Shown: positions 53,484 through 61,893 of the stretch, in pieces | Position numbering within the stretch: position 1 is the first letter of the stretch | Layout of the letters: every line of letters begins with the position of its first letter | DNA from: Streptomyces sp. NBC_00102 | GTDB lineage: Bacteria > Actinomycetota > Actinomycetes > Streptomycetales > Streptomycetaceae | Length of the DNA: 64,000 nucleotides | Direction of reading: 5' to 3' | Assembly (NCBI RefSeq): GCF_026343115.1 | Contig: NZ_JAPEMC010000001.1 | Location: 806,001-870,000 of the forward strand | Made by a program: the position numbers and the translations under genes | Notes under the pieces: generated by a model | Databases searched by the model: none | What the model saw: only the letters and a program-made list of their open reading frames with translations | Told to the model about the DNA's origin: nothing

Positions 53484-55037
53484 TCAGGCGACCGGGGCCG
53501 CAGGGACCTGCTTCCCGGCGGCTGGTTCGCCCGGCGCGGGAGTCTCCCGGGCCGGGCCGCCCGTGACCAGTTCGACCTCGAATCCCGAGGCGTCCTCCAG
53601 GTACGCGGCGCGATGGCCGTCGCCGCCCGCCCAGGGGTGCCGGTCGGTGAACATGAGCCGCCAGCCGTGCGCCGGGGCCTCCGCCACCAGCGCGTCGAGT
53701 GCTTCCCGGTCCTCGACGTGGAACGCCAGGTGGTTGAGGCCGGGCCGGAGCCGGTCATGGGTGCGCGCGCTCGCGTCCGGCGACTCCTCGACCACGACGT
53801 AGCTGTCGCCGCGCCGCCAGCTGCGGCCCTGGGACCAGCGCCGGTACGGCAGGTGGCCCAGCCGGCCGAGCAGCCAGTCCCAGCCGGGTTCGGCCGCCGC
53901 CAGATCGCCGACCCACAGCTCGATGTGGTGCACCCGTCCGGTACCGGCCCCCGCGCGCGGCAGCGTGACGGCCCGGCGCGGCGCGGCGGGATCGTGGGCG
54001 ACCGGGTCGCCGTCCTCGTGCCAGTGGATCAGGAAGCGCTCGCCCGACCGGTACCCGTCGAGGGCGGCCCGGCAGTACGCGACCATGTCCTCGGGCAGCG
54101 AGTCCAGCCGGTACCAGTCCAGCTCCGAGCACTTGTCGGGCTCCGCGTTGTACGGCGCCCGCTCGGGGTCGTACTCCGCTTCGAAGAACCAGCCGGTACG
54201 CGGGCTGCCGCCGGGGCCCCGGTGGTGCATGACGAGCGCGACGCGCACTTCCTCCGGCCGGAGGGCGACGCCGATCTCCTCGGCCGTCTCGCGGAGGATC
54301 GCCTCGCGCACGTCCTCGCCGTCCTCCAGGTGGCCGGAGGGGAGGTGGAGGAGGCCGTCCGCGTAGCCCGTGCCGGCCCGGCGGGCGAGCAGCACCCGGG
54401 GCCCGTTCCGCAGGATCAGGTGGACGTCGACGACCTCGGTGTGGCGGTACCGGGGTTCGGCTCTGGCCACGACGGCGTACCGCTCGTCGTCCACCTCCTT
54501 GCCCCAGAGGCGGGAGTCCTCGGAGAGCGGTTCGTGGTGGACCCGTTCGGTGTGCGGGGCGAGCAGGGTGGTGAGCTGTGCGGCGGAGATGCCCACCCCG
54601 CCCCACACTCCTTCGATCAGGACGAGCCGGCCGCCCGGCTTGAGCAGGCCGAACCAGGTCTCCAGGGCGGCCACGGGGTCGGGCAGCGCCCAGAGGACGT
54701 GCCTGACCAGGACGGTGTCGAAGCGCCGGTCCCCCACGGGCGGCCCGGCGGCGTCACCGACCAGCACCTCGGCACCGGTTCCGTCGAGCTTCTCCCGCGC
54801 CCGTTCGACCATGCGGGGCGACTGGTCGACTCCGGTGACCCGGTGCCCCTGGCCGGCGGCGAGCAGGGAGAGGGTGCCGGTGCCGCAGCCGAGGTCGAGG
54901 ATCTCGCAGGGGGTGACGGGGAGCCAGTTCCGCAGGCGCTGGGCCCAGGCGTCGCGCACGAGCGGATCGAGCAGTCCGTGGTCGGGTTCCTCGTCGAAGG
55001 AGTCGGCCGCCTCGTCCCAGTAACTGATCGTCGTCAT
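53484..55037 (-). CDS. Triple fusion: SAM methyltransferase, Nudix hydrolase, VOC domain
   Basis: A 517-residue protein with three complete domains. Residues 1-190: class I methyltransferase with motif I EILDLGCGTGTLSLLA (45-60), acidic loop GVDQSP and post-motif LKPGGRLVLIEG. Residues 200-345: Nudix hydrolase; residues 235-257 match the Nudix box GX5EX7REUXEEXGU at every fixed position (GHLEDGEDVREAILRETAEE and on). Residues 368-492: a VOC unit (HHIELWVGDLAAAEPGWDWLL, LNHLAFHVEDREALDALV, AYLEDASGFEVELV). The Pro/Ala-rich tail is disordered. Starts at 55046 or 55061 are possible. Two-domain methyltransferase-Nudix proteins are annotated in Streptomyces; the added VOC is less familiar to me. 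Function unknown; nucleotide or metabolite repair is plausible. Confidence 0.9.
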   Translation of the reverse strand: MTTISYWDEAADSFDEEPDHGLLDPLVRDAWAQRLRNWLPVTPCEILDLGCGTGTLSLLAAGQGHRVTGVDQSPRMVERAREKLDGTGAEVLVGDAAGPPVGDRRFDTVLVRHVLWALPDPVAALETWFGLLKPGGRLVLIEGVWGGVGISAAQLTTLLAPHTERVHHEPLSEDSRLWGKEVDDERYAVVARAEPRYRHTEVVDVHLILRNGPRVLLARRAGTGYADGLLHLPSGHLEDGEDVREAILRETAEEIGVALRPEEVRVALVMHHRGPGGSPRTGWFFEAEYDPERAPYNAEPDKCSELDWYRLDSLPEDMVAYCRAALDGYRSGERFLIHWHEDGDPVAHDPAAPRRAVTLPRAGAGTGRVHHIELWVGDLAAAEPGWDWLLGRLGHLPYRRWSQGRSWRRGDSYVVVEESPDASARTHDRLRPGLNHLAFHVEDREALDALVAEAPAHGWRLMFTDRHPWAGGDGHRAAYLEDASGFEVELVTGGPARETPAPGEPAAGKQVPAAPVA

Positions 55038-55233
55038 GGGCTCCATGGTCCCAGCCACCACTGACAGACCCTCCTGCGCGGCCTTTCGCCGTCCGGCGCG
55101 TTGCGGCCGTCGGCCTCGCGCAGCAGACGCGGCCGTGATCGGGCACCAGGCCGGCCGTGCCCCGGGAGCTCGGCACCCGTGATCCCGACCGCGGACCCGT
55201 CCGTCCCAGCGCGCCCGCCGCGTCCGGTCCCGT

Positions 55234-55259
55234 GCGGCACCCGGCGGACCGGGTGCCGC
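55234..55259 (-). terminator. Terminator of the lipase gene
   Basis: Perfect 11-bp stem GCGGCACCCGG/CCGGGTGCCGC with loop CGGA, 12 bp beyond the lipase stop. Confidence 0.8.
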
Positions 55260-55271
55260 CCGGGACGCCGT

Positions 55272-56171
55272 TCAGCTGAGGACGGAGGTGCAGTCCGTCG
55301 TGGAGGCGTGCGCCGGGTCGAGCGCGTTGGCCACCTCGTGGAAGGCGATCTTGTCGGTGGTGCCGATGAGGACGTGCTCGGAGACGTCGACCGCGCACAG
55401 GTCCTGGAGCAGGACGTTGCGGACGTTCGAACCGCTGAGGAACTGGGTGCGGTAGGGGGTGACGACCTCGTCGTACCGGGTCGAGATGACGGTGTACTTC
55501 ACCCCTGCCACCGTGTCCGGGAGGGAGTTGAGCTTGGTGATGAACGGCGATCCGGCCACCTGGTCGGCGAGCCCGGGGGTGGCGGCGTTCAGCAGGGATT
55601 CCGCTCCGGGGAAGTAGGGCAGCAGGTTGGTCAGCCCGAGGAGAGTGGTGCCGTGGTTGTCGGGGGCGAGGGCGACGAGCGCGTTCACCTTGGCGGCGCC
55701 GCCGAGGAACTTCAGGTAGTAGTTCGGCATCATGCCGCCCTGCGAGTGGCCCACGAGGTCGGCCTTGGACGTGCCGGTCGCGGCGAGCACCTTGTCGACG
55801 AACGTACTGAGCTGGGCGGCGGACTTGTCGATGGGGCCGAGGCCGTTGAAGACCGGCACGCCGGGGAGTTGCCCGTAGTCGAGGGAGAAGACGCAGTAGC
55901 CCCGGGCCACCAGGTAGGGGGCGAGGACGAGCCAGTTGTCGACGGAGTTCCCGAAGGTTCCGTGGACGAGGACCACGGGACGCGGGTGCGCGGCGGAGGG
56001 CTTGCAGGAGTAGTCGTTCCAGCCGCTCGTGGTGGTGGCGGTCTCTCCGGCGGAGGGGGCGGCCGAGGCGGCGGCCGCCGAGGGTCCGGCGAGGGCGGCG
56101 ACGGCGAGGAGCAGCGCGGCGAGAGTTCTCCGCGCACGCGGGCCTCTCGGTGTACGGGTCCAGGGCAGCAT
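55272..56171 (-). CDS. Secreted lipase/esterase (alpha/beta hydrolase)
   Basis: A 299-residue precursor with a twin-Arg-containing Sec-type signal (RRTLAALLLAVAALAGPSAAAASAAP). The oxyanion loop LVHGTFGNSVDNW and the nucleophile Ser143 in VGHSQGG are clear; the Asp is likely in STRYDEVVTPY and the His in SEHVLIGTTD or FHEVANAL. Two cysteine pairs (C56-C93 and the C-terminal ones) suit an extracellular fold. It resembles the Streptomyces lipase SCO1725. AAGGAG precedes the ATG; two TTAC-N6-GTAR sites lie upstream. Confidence 0.93.
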   Translation of the reverse strand: MLPWTRTPRGPRARRTLAALLLAVAALAGPSAAAASAAPSAGETATTTSGWNDYSCKPSAAHPRPVVLVHGTFGNSVDNWLVLAPYLVARGYCVFSLDYGQLPGVPVFNGLGPIDKSAAQLSTFVDKVLAATGTSKADLVGHSQGGMMPNYYLKFLGGAAKVNALVALAPDNHGTTLLGLTNLLPYFPGAESLLNAATPGLADQVAGSPFITKLNSLPDTVAGVKYTVISTRYDEVVTPYRTQFLSGSNVRNVLLQDLCAVDVSEHVLIGTTDKIAFHEVANALDPAHASTTDCTSVLS

Positions 56172-56256
56172 CGTGGGATCTCCTTGCGGCTCAGGGAGTT
56201 GCGATGTGGGGGTTGCCCTGTGGCCCGGACCACAAGCTTTATGTGCTCATGCCAAA

Positions 56257-56298
56257 TTACGCATGGGTAGCTTCACGGGGGAAGTTACGCGTCGGTAA
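56257..56298. promoter_or_regulatory. Two TTAC-N6-GTAR elements upstream of the lipase
   Basis: TTACGCATGGGTAG (56257-56270) and TTACGCGTCGGTAA (56285-56298), 28 bp apart start to start, on one face-like spacing in an AT-richer patch 86 bp before the gene. They recall TTACCGACGGTAA before the penicillin acylase gene. Confidence 0.5.
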
Positions 56299-56435
56299 AA
56301 ACTGCTGCGCCGCCAACATCGTTCCTCCGCAGTGGTCCTGACGATGCGTCAGTCATCGTCCGGCGCACACCTCGAAAACGCGGTGACGCACTCACGGCCA
56401 CCTTCGGCCACGAGCGCGTCACCGCGCCCCGGGGC

Positions 56436-56669
56436 TCATCCGCAGCAGCGCACGAGCCACTCGTCGGAGTCGTACGCGCCCCTGGCCGGGTCGCGCACCG
56501 CGGCCGACTTCTCCTCCACCGCGCCCTCCGGCCGAACCCGCTCCGGCAGCCGCCCGAACCGCGCCGGGTCCGCGACGGCGCGGGCGATCGCGGTCGTCAT
56601 GGCGCCCCGCCCCCGGGGTGCGGTCTCCGCCCCCGAGCCCTCCGGACGCTCCGCCTCCTCCTGCACCAT
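56436..56669 (-). CDS. Small acidic protein, hypothetical
   Basis: A 77-residue product with a GAGGG before the ATG and almost exclusively G/C third positions. The middle reads TTAIARAVADPARFGRLPERVRPEGAVEEKSAAVRDPARG and the end is YDSDEWLVRCCG with a terminal Cys-Cys. No signal peptide. The Cys pair near the end could bind metal or form a disulfide. The family is not recognised; it is between the lipase promoter and the dnaE2 region. Confidence 0.5.
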   Translation of the reverse strand: MVQEEAERPEGSGAETAPRGRGAMTTAIARAVADPARFGRLPERVRPEGAVEEKSAAVRDPARGAYDSDEWLVRCCG

Positions 56670-56847
56670 CTCGCCCTCGCCCCGTAGGCAGGCCGCTCTT
56701 CCGTGCCACCGGCCCCACTCCCCTCACGGTCCGACCGCGGCGAACACGGAAAAAGACATGCCCCAGATTCGCATCACCATCCTGGCAGGTGACTTTCGCC
56801 GCGGACGAGACACGCGCCCAGACCGGCAGCTCCCGCCGTCGACAAGG

Positions 56848-57031
56848 TACGTCCGAGCCAGCACGGCGAGCACGTCCGGGCCAGCAAGGCAGGCACGTCC
56901 GGGCCGGCACGGCGAGCGCGTCCAGGCCTACACAGCGAGCACGTCCGGGCCCAGCGCGGCGAGCGCGTCCAGGCCGACACGGCGCCCAGCGCGGCAAGCG
57001 CGTCCGGGCCGGTGCGGCAAGCACGTCCCGG
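56848..57031. repeat. Degenerate 23-24-bp tandem array, about seven to eight units
   Basis: Units begin with CACGTCCGGGCC or CGCGTCCAGGCC and end with GCACGGCGAG or variants; one unit is longer (around 56958-56992). Copies differ at many positions, so the array is old. Its unit length of 24 is a multiple of three and leaves long open frames on both strands, which should not be read as genes. Confidence 0.8.
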
Positions 57032-57254
57032 TTCGAACACCGCCGAACGCCACCGCACCCCGGGTGGCGAAGGTCATGCGTCCGCGACGGAACGAGCCCG
57101 AACGGGACCCCGGACGGACCCGCCGACCCCAAGTTCCACGCCCCGCCGAGGGGGTGACGGGCCGACACCTCGCCACACCACTCCTTGTTCGAATTATTCC
57201 GCACCGGCCGGAGTCTTACCCGCTCGCCGACCAGGGGCGATGGAGTTAAGGTAA

Positions 57255-57270
57255 TCGAACGAACGTACGA
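57255..57270. promoter_or_regulatory. LexA (SOS) box upstream of dnaE2
   Basis: TCGAACGAACGTACGA fits the actinobacterial SOS consensus TCGAAC-N4-GTTCGA with one mismatch. It lies 52 bp before the dnaE2 start, placing the gene and the Y-family partner under DNA-damage control. Confidence 0.8.
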
Positions 57271-57321
57271 GGAACGTATCGGGTAAAGGTCGGAAATGGG
57301 GTGGCGGAAGGGAGGAACGAC

Positions 57322-60300
57322 ATGGCGGGCTTCGCCCATCTGCACGTCGCGTCCGGTTACTCCGCCCGCTACGGCGCCGCCCACCCCGAGCACCTCGCGC
57401 GGCGGGCGGCCGAACTCGGCATGCCGGAAATCGCGCTCACCGACCGGTCCACCGTGACCGGGGCTGTTCGATTCGCTCAGGCCTGCGCCCGAGAAGGCGT
57501 ACGACCGGTCTTCGGCATCGACCTCGCGGTGGAGGCCCTCGCCCCGCCGCCTCCGGCCGAGCGCCCGCGCACCCCGGCGCGCGGAGGCGCCCACGTCGTC
57601 GAACCGCCGCTGCGCGTCGTGCTGCTCGCCCAGGACAGGGCGGGCTGGGCGCGGCTCTGCCGCATCACCTCGGCGGCGCACGCCGGCGCGTTGTCCGGTA
57701 CCGCGCCGGTGGTGCCGTGGGCGGCGCTGCGTGAGCACGGCGGCCCCGGCCTCACCGTGCTGCTGGGCCCCCTGTCGGAGCCCGTACGGGCGCTGGCCGC
57801 GGGCCGCGAGGACGTCGCGGTGAAGCTGCTGGCGCCCTGGCGGCAGATCTTCGGCAGCGGGCTGCGGCTGGAGACCGTGGCGTACCGGCGGGCCGGTACG
57901 GGCCCGGGGTCGCTGCGGCTGGCCGCCCGTACCCTGGCGCTGGCCGACCGTACCGGTGTCACCGCCGTGCTCTCCAACGCGGTCCGCTACACCGACCCCG
58001 CCCAGCACCGTCTCGCCGACGTGCTGGACGCCGCACGGCTGCTGCGCCCCGTCGACCGGCGCCGGCTGGACAGCGGGCAACGCTGGCTCAAGGGCGAGGG
58101 CCCGATGGTCGCCGTCGCCCGCGCGATCGCCGCGTCCGCCGGGCACGACGACAGCCGGGCGCGCCGGCTGCTTGCGGACACCGCCGCGACCTCCGCCGAG
58201 TGCGTCCTCGACCCCGGGGCGGACCTCGGCCTGGGGAGGCGGCACTTCCCGGAGGCGTCCCTGTTCGGCGCCGGGCCGGACGCCGGTGGCGCCGCCCGGC
58301 TGCTGCGCGAGCGCTCCGAGGCGGGTCTGGTCCGCCGGGGCCTGGACCGTGACGCGAAGGCCCGGGAGCGGCTGGACATGGAGCTCGGGGTGATCTCCCG
58401 GCTGGGGTACGACTCGTACTTCCTCGCCGTCGGCCAGGTGGTCGCGGACATCCGCGAGCTGGGCATCCGGGTCGCGGCCCGTGGCTCGGGGGCGGGCTCG
58501 ATGGTCTGCCACACCCTGGACATCGCCACCGCCAACCCGCTGGACCACCGGCTGCTGTTCGAACGCTTCCTCAGCGAACGGCGGGATTCGCTCCCGGACA
58601 TCGACATCGACGTGGAGTCGGCACGGCGGCTGGAGTGCTACGACGCGGTCTTCGCCCGGTTCGGCAAGGAGCGGGTGGCGGTCACCGCGATGCCCGAGAC
58701 CTACCGGGCCCGCCGCGCGCTGCGGGACACCGGTCTCGCGCTCGGCATCGCGCCGGACGAGGTCGACCGGATCGCCAAGAGCTTCCCGCACCTGCGCGCC
58801 TCGGACATCACCGGCGCCCTCGCGGAACTGCCCGAGCTGCGGCAGCTGGCGTCGCGGGCGAAGCGGTACGGCCCGCTGTGGGAGCTCGCCGAGGGGCTCG
58901 ACTCCCTGGTGCACGGCATGGCCATGCACCCGTGCGGCGTGATCATCAGCGACGCGAGCCTGCTGGACCGGCTGCCGGTGCAGCCCACCCCGCAGGGCGA
59001 CTACCCCATGGCCATGGCCGCGAAGGAGGAGGTCGAGGCGCTGGGCAACATCAAGCTCGACGTGCTCGGGGTGCGGATGCAGTCCGCGATGGCCCACGCC
59101 GTCGACGAGATCGAACGCGCGACCGGCGACCGGATCGACCTGGACGACCCGGCGCAGGTGCCGCTCGACGACGTCTTCGCGTTCAAGCTCATCCAGCAGA
59201 GCGAGACGATCGGGCTGTTCCAGCTCGAATCGCCGGGCCAGCAGGACCTGCTCTCCCGTCTCCAGCCCCGCAACCCGCAGGACGTCATCGCCGACATCAG
59301 CCTCTTCCGCCCGGGACCGGTCGCCGGCGGCATGCCCGAGCGGTACGTCGCCGCGCGGCACGGCCGGGCCCCCGCCTACGCCCACCCGGACCTCGAACCG
59401 GTACTCGCCGACACCTACGGCGTGACCATCTGGCACGAGCAGATCATCGAGACCCTCTCCGTGATGACCGGCTGCGACCGGGCGATGGCCGAGGTGGCCC
59501 GCCGGGCGCTCGGCGACCGGAAGCGGCTGCCCGCCATCGGCACGTGGTTCCACGAGCGCGCGGCGGCCCGGGGGTACGACCCCGGGGTCCGCGCGAAGGT
59601 GTGGGCGACCGTGGAGGCGTTCGGCGCCTACGGTTTCTGCCGCGCCCACGCGGTGGCCTTCGCCGTACCGGCCCTGCAGAGCGCATGGCTCAAGGCGCAC
59701 CACCCGGCGTTCCTCCTCGCCGGGCTCCTCGAACACGACCCCGGGATGTGGCCCAAGCGCGTCATCGTCGCCGACGCCCGCCGACGGGGCGTTCCCGTCC
59801 TGCCCGTGGACGTCAACCGCTCCCGTACCCGGTACGCGGTGGAGCGGACCGACGACGGGCGGTGGGGGGTGCGGCTCGCGCTGTCCTCGGTACGCGGCAT
59901 CACCGAGGACGAGAGCACCCGGATCGAGGCCGGTGGGCCCTACGACTCGCTGTCGGACTTCTGGCAGCGCGCCCGCCCCAGCCGGCCGCTGGCCGAACGC
60001 CTGGTCGAGATCGGTGCGTTCAGCGGGCTCGACGAGGGCGCGCTCACCCGGCGGGACCTGCTGCTGCACGTCGCCGAACTGCACCGGCAGTCCCGCACCC
60101 GGTCCGCCGGCGACGGCCAGCTCGCCCTCCACGCGGGCGCGGCCGGCGCGGCCGAGCCGAGCGGTCTGCCGGAGATGACCGGCCGCGAGGCACTGGACGC
60201 CGAGCTGAACACGCTGGGCATCGACGTGTCCCGGCACCTCATGGTCCACCACCACCGGCTGCTGCGGGAGATCGGTGCGATGGACGCCGCCCACCTGGCC

Positions 60301-60774
60301 GACGCGCGCCAGGGGCAGCCGGTTCTCGTCGCCGGGGTGCGGGCCTCCACCCAGACCCCGCCGATCGCCAGCGGCAAACGCATCATCTTCGTCACCCTGG
60401 AGGACGGCTCGGGCATGGTCGACCTGGTCTTCTTCGAGGACTCCCACCCGGCGTGCGCGCACACCGTCTTCCACAGCGGGCTGCTGCTGGTGCGCGGCAC
60501 CGTGCAGGTGCGCGGCTCCCGGCGGTCCGTCGTCGGCACCATGGCCTGGGACCTGGACCGGATCGCCGCGGCCCGCCGGGACGAGGGCCCCGCCGCCGCG
60601 CTCGCGCTGCTCGGCGCACAGCGCCCGCACCCGACGCCCGCGCAGCCGGGGCGCACCCTGGTCAACGGCACCTCGGGCGCCCGGCTGCACCCGTACGCCG
60701 ACCTCCAGCCGGCCGGCAGCCGCTCGGCCGACCTGCGCAGGCTCGGCCACACCAGCCAGGGGAGCGCGGGATGA
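57322..60774 (+). CDS. dnaE2: Error-prone DNA polymerase DnaE2 (Pol III alpha type)
   Basis: A 1,150-residue C-family polymerase, the length of DnaE2 rather than replicative DnaE1 (about 1,180 with a longer tail). The PHP domain starts with FAHLHVASGYSARYGAAHPE. The palm aspartates lie in LPDIDIDVES (Asp426, 428, 430). GSGAGSMVCHTLDI, LFQLESPGQQDLLSRLQP, ISLFRPGPVAGGMPERYVAARHG and FGAYGFCRAHAVAFA are family landmarks. The C-terminal OB domain is LVAGVRASTQTPPIASGKRIIFVTLEDGSG. GGGAGG precedes the ATG. It performs mutagenic lesion bypass together with ImuB-like partners. Confidence 0.96.
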   Translation: MAGFAHLHVASGYSARYGAAHPEHLARRAAELGMPEIALTDRSTVTGAVRFAQACAREGVRPVFGIDLAVEALAPPPPAERPRTPARGGAHVVEPPLRVVLLAQDRAGWARLCRITSAAHAGALSGTAPVVPWAALREHGGPGLTVLLGPLSEPVRALAAGREDVAVKLLAPWRQIFGSGLRLETVAYRRAGTGPGSLRLAARTLALADRTGVTAVLSNAVRYTDPAQHRLADVLDAARLLRPVDRRRLDSGQRWLKGEGPMVAVARAIAASAGHDDSRARRLLADTAATSAECVLDPGADLGLGRRHFPEASLFGAGPDAGGAARLLRERSEAGLVRRGLDRDAKARERLDMELGVISRLGYDSYFLAVGQVVADIRELGIRVAARGSGAGSMVCHTLDIATANPLDHRLLFERFLSERRDSLPDIDIDVESARRLECYDAVFARFGKERVAVTAMPETYRARRALRDTGLALGIAPDEVDRIAKSFPHLRASDITGALAELPELRQLASRAKRYGPLWELAEGLDSLVHGMAMHPCGVIISDASLLDRLPVQPTPQGDYPMAMAAKEEVEALGNIKLDVLGVRMQSAMAHAVDEIERATGDRIDLDDPAQVPLDDVFAFKLIQQSETIGLFQLESPGQQDLLSRLQPRNPQDVIADISLFRPGPVAGGMPERYVAARHGRAPAYAHPDLEPVLADTYGVTIWHEQIIETLSVMTGCDRAMAEVARRALGDRKRLPAIGTWFHERAAARGYDPGVRAKVWATVEAFGAYGFCRAHAVAFAVPALQSAWLKAHHPAFLLAGLLEHDPGMWPKRVIVADARRRGVPVLPVDVNRSRTRYAVERTDDGRWGVRLALSSVRGITEDESTRIEAGGPYDSLSDFWQRARPSRPLAERLVEIGAFSGLDEGALTRRDLLLHVAELHRQSRTRSAGDGQLALHAGAAGAAEPSGLPEMTGREALDAELNTLGIDVSRHLMVHHHRLLREIGAMDAAHLADARQGQPVLVAGVRASTQTPPIASGKRIIFVTLEDGSGMVDLVFFEDSHPACAHTVFHSGLLLVRGTVQVRGSRRSVVGTMAWDLDRIAAARRDEGPAAALALLGAQRPHPTPAQPGRTLVNGTSGARLHPYADLQPAGSRSADLRRLGHTSQGSAG

Positions 60775-61802
60775 CGGCCCCCCGCCCGGCACGCCGCCGC
60801 CACATCGCCCATCTGCGCCTGTACGCGCTGCCGGACGAGGAGGGTTACGCCGGCATCGTCGAGCTGATGTCCGGCATCACCCCGCACGTCCAGGCGGTCC
60901 CGCCCGACGCCGTCCAGCTGGACCTCACCTCCGCGCTGCGCTACTTCGGGCTGCCCCCGTACGACCTGGTCCAGCTGGTCATGCTCCGGCTGCTGGCCCT
61001 GTACGGGATCGAGTGCGGCGCGGGGCTCGCCGGTAACCGCATGCTGGCCGCCATGGCGGCCGACGCGTCCGGGCCGGGGCAGACCACGGAGGTCCCCGGC
61101 GACCGGGCCGACTCCTGGCTGCGCCCCCGCCCGGTCGGCGCGCTGCCCGGTATCGGCCGTGCCACGGCGGCCACGCTCGGGCGGTACGGCGTGCACACCA
61201 TCGGCCAGGTCGCCGACCTGCCGCCGCTGACGCTCCAGCGTCTGCTAGGCGCCGGTCCCGCCAGGCTGCTGGCCGAACGCGCGCACGGCCGCGACCCCCG
61301 TCCGGTCGTCCCGGCGGAACCTGCGGCCCACCTCTCCGCCGATCTGGTGCTCGACCGGGACTGCCTCGACCCCGGCCTGCACCACCGGGCGGTGCTGGGG
61401 CTCGCCGAGCGGCTGGGACAGCGCCTGCGCGCCGGGCACCGGGTCGCGGGGCGCCTGACGCTCACCGTGCGGTACGCCGACCGGACGTCCAGCACCCGTA
61501 CCCGTACCTCCGCCGAGCCCACCGGCCACTCCCCTCTCCTCGCCGGCACGGCGCTGGGGCTGCTGGACTCGCTCGGCCTGCAACGCGCACGGGTACGCGC
61601 CTACACGCTGCGCGCGGACGACCTCGCACCGGCCGAGGACGCCCCGCGCCAGCTCTCCCTGGACCCGGTCGACGACCGGTCCCGCGCCGCCGAGGCCGCC
61701 TCGGACCGGGCCCGCCGGCGCTTCGGCTCCGGAGCCGTACGGCCCGCGGTCCTGGCCCCTGCGCCGTCGGGGGCTCCGCGCCGGCGCCCGCCCGCCGCGT
61801 GA
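60771..61802 (+). CDS. imuB: Y-family polymerase-like protein, ImuB-like, catalytic acids not seen
   Basis: A 343-residue protein whose ATG overlaps the dnaE2 stop. It has the palm/thumb layout of Y-family polymerases: the helix-hairpin region VGALPGIGRATAATLGRYGVHTIGQVADLPPLTLQRLLGAGPARLL and a little-finger domain. The metal-binding residues are missing: the N-terminal strand reads HIAHLRLYAL instead of HIDMDAFFA, and the SIDEA motif is replaced by VQLDLTSALRYFG. It ends with QLSLD (294-298), a beta-clamp-binding type motif. This fits ImuB, an inactive adaptor that links DnaE2 to the clamp. The symbol is by analogy. Confidence 0.85.
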   Translation: MTAPRPARRRHIAHLRLYALPDEEGYAGIVELMSGITPHVQAVPPDAVQLDLTSALRYFGLPPYDLVQLVMLRLLALYGIECGAGLAGNRMLAAMAADASGPGQTTEVPGDRADSWLRPRPVGALPGIGRATAATLGRYGVHTIGQVADLPPLTLQRLLGAGPARLLAERAHGRDPRPVVPAEPAAHLSADLVLDRDCLDPGLHHRAVLGLAERLGQRLRAGHRVAGRLTLTVRYADRTSSTRTRTSAEPTGHSPLLAGTALGLLDSLGLQRARVRAYTLRADDLAPAEDAPRQLSLDPVDDRSRAAEAASDRARRRFGSGAVRPAVLAPAPSGAPRRRPPAA

Positions 61803-61893
61803 CACGCGGCCGGTGCGCCGGGCTCAAGCGCCCTTTGCGCCATTCGGCCCGCCCCGCCTGCGCGGAGCACCGGGCGGATCGAGCGTGGAGGAC

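Larger units (their letters stand above)
56670..57321. other. 652-bp gap upstream of dnaE2
   Basis: No supported gene. It contains the degenerate tandem array (56848-57031) and the dnaE2 promoter with the LexA box. A second GTTCGA half-site lies at 57187-57192. Confidence 0.55.

Noticed and set aside
56848..57031. CRISPR-like array
   Set aside because: Units are contiguous and degenerate, with no unique spacers of constant length and no cas genes nearby.
56774..57058. Small Cys/Arg-rich protein on the minus strand
   Set aside because: The frame is entirely produced by the degenerate 24-bp repeats and has no ribosome binding site.
56419..60792. A 1,457-codon open frame antisense to dnaE2
   Set aside because: It is the mirror of GC3-biased codons; composition is Arg/Gly/Pro-rich without domains, and dnaE2 on the other strand is unambiguous.
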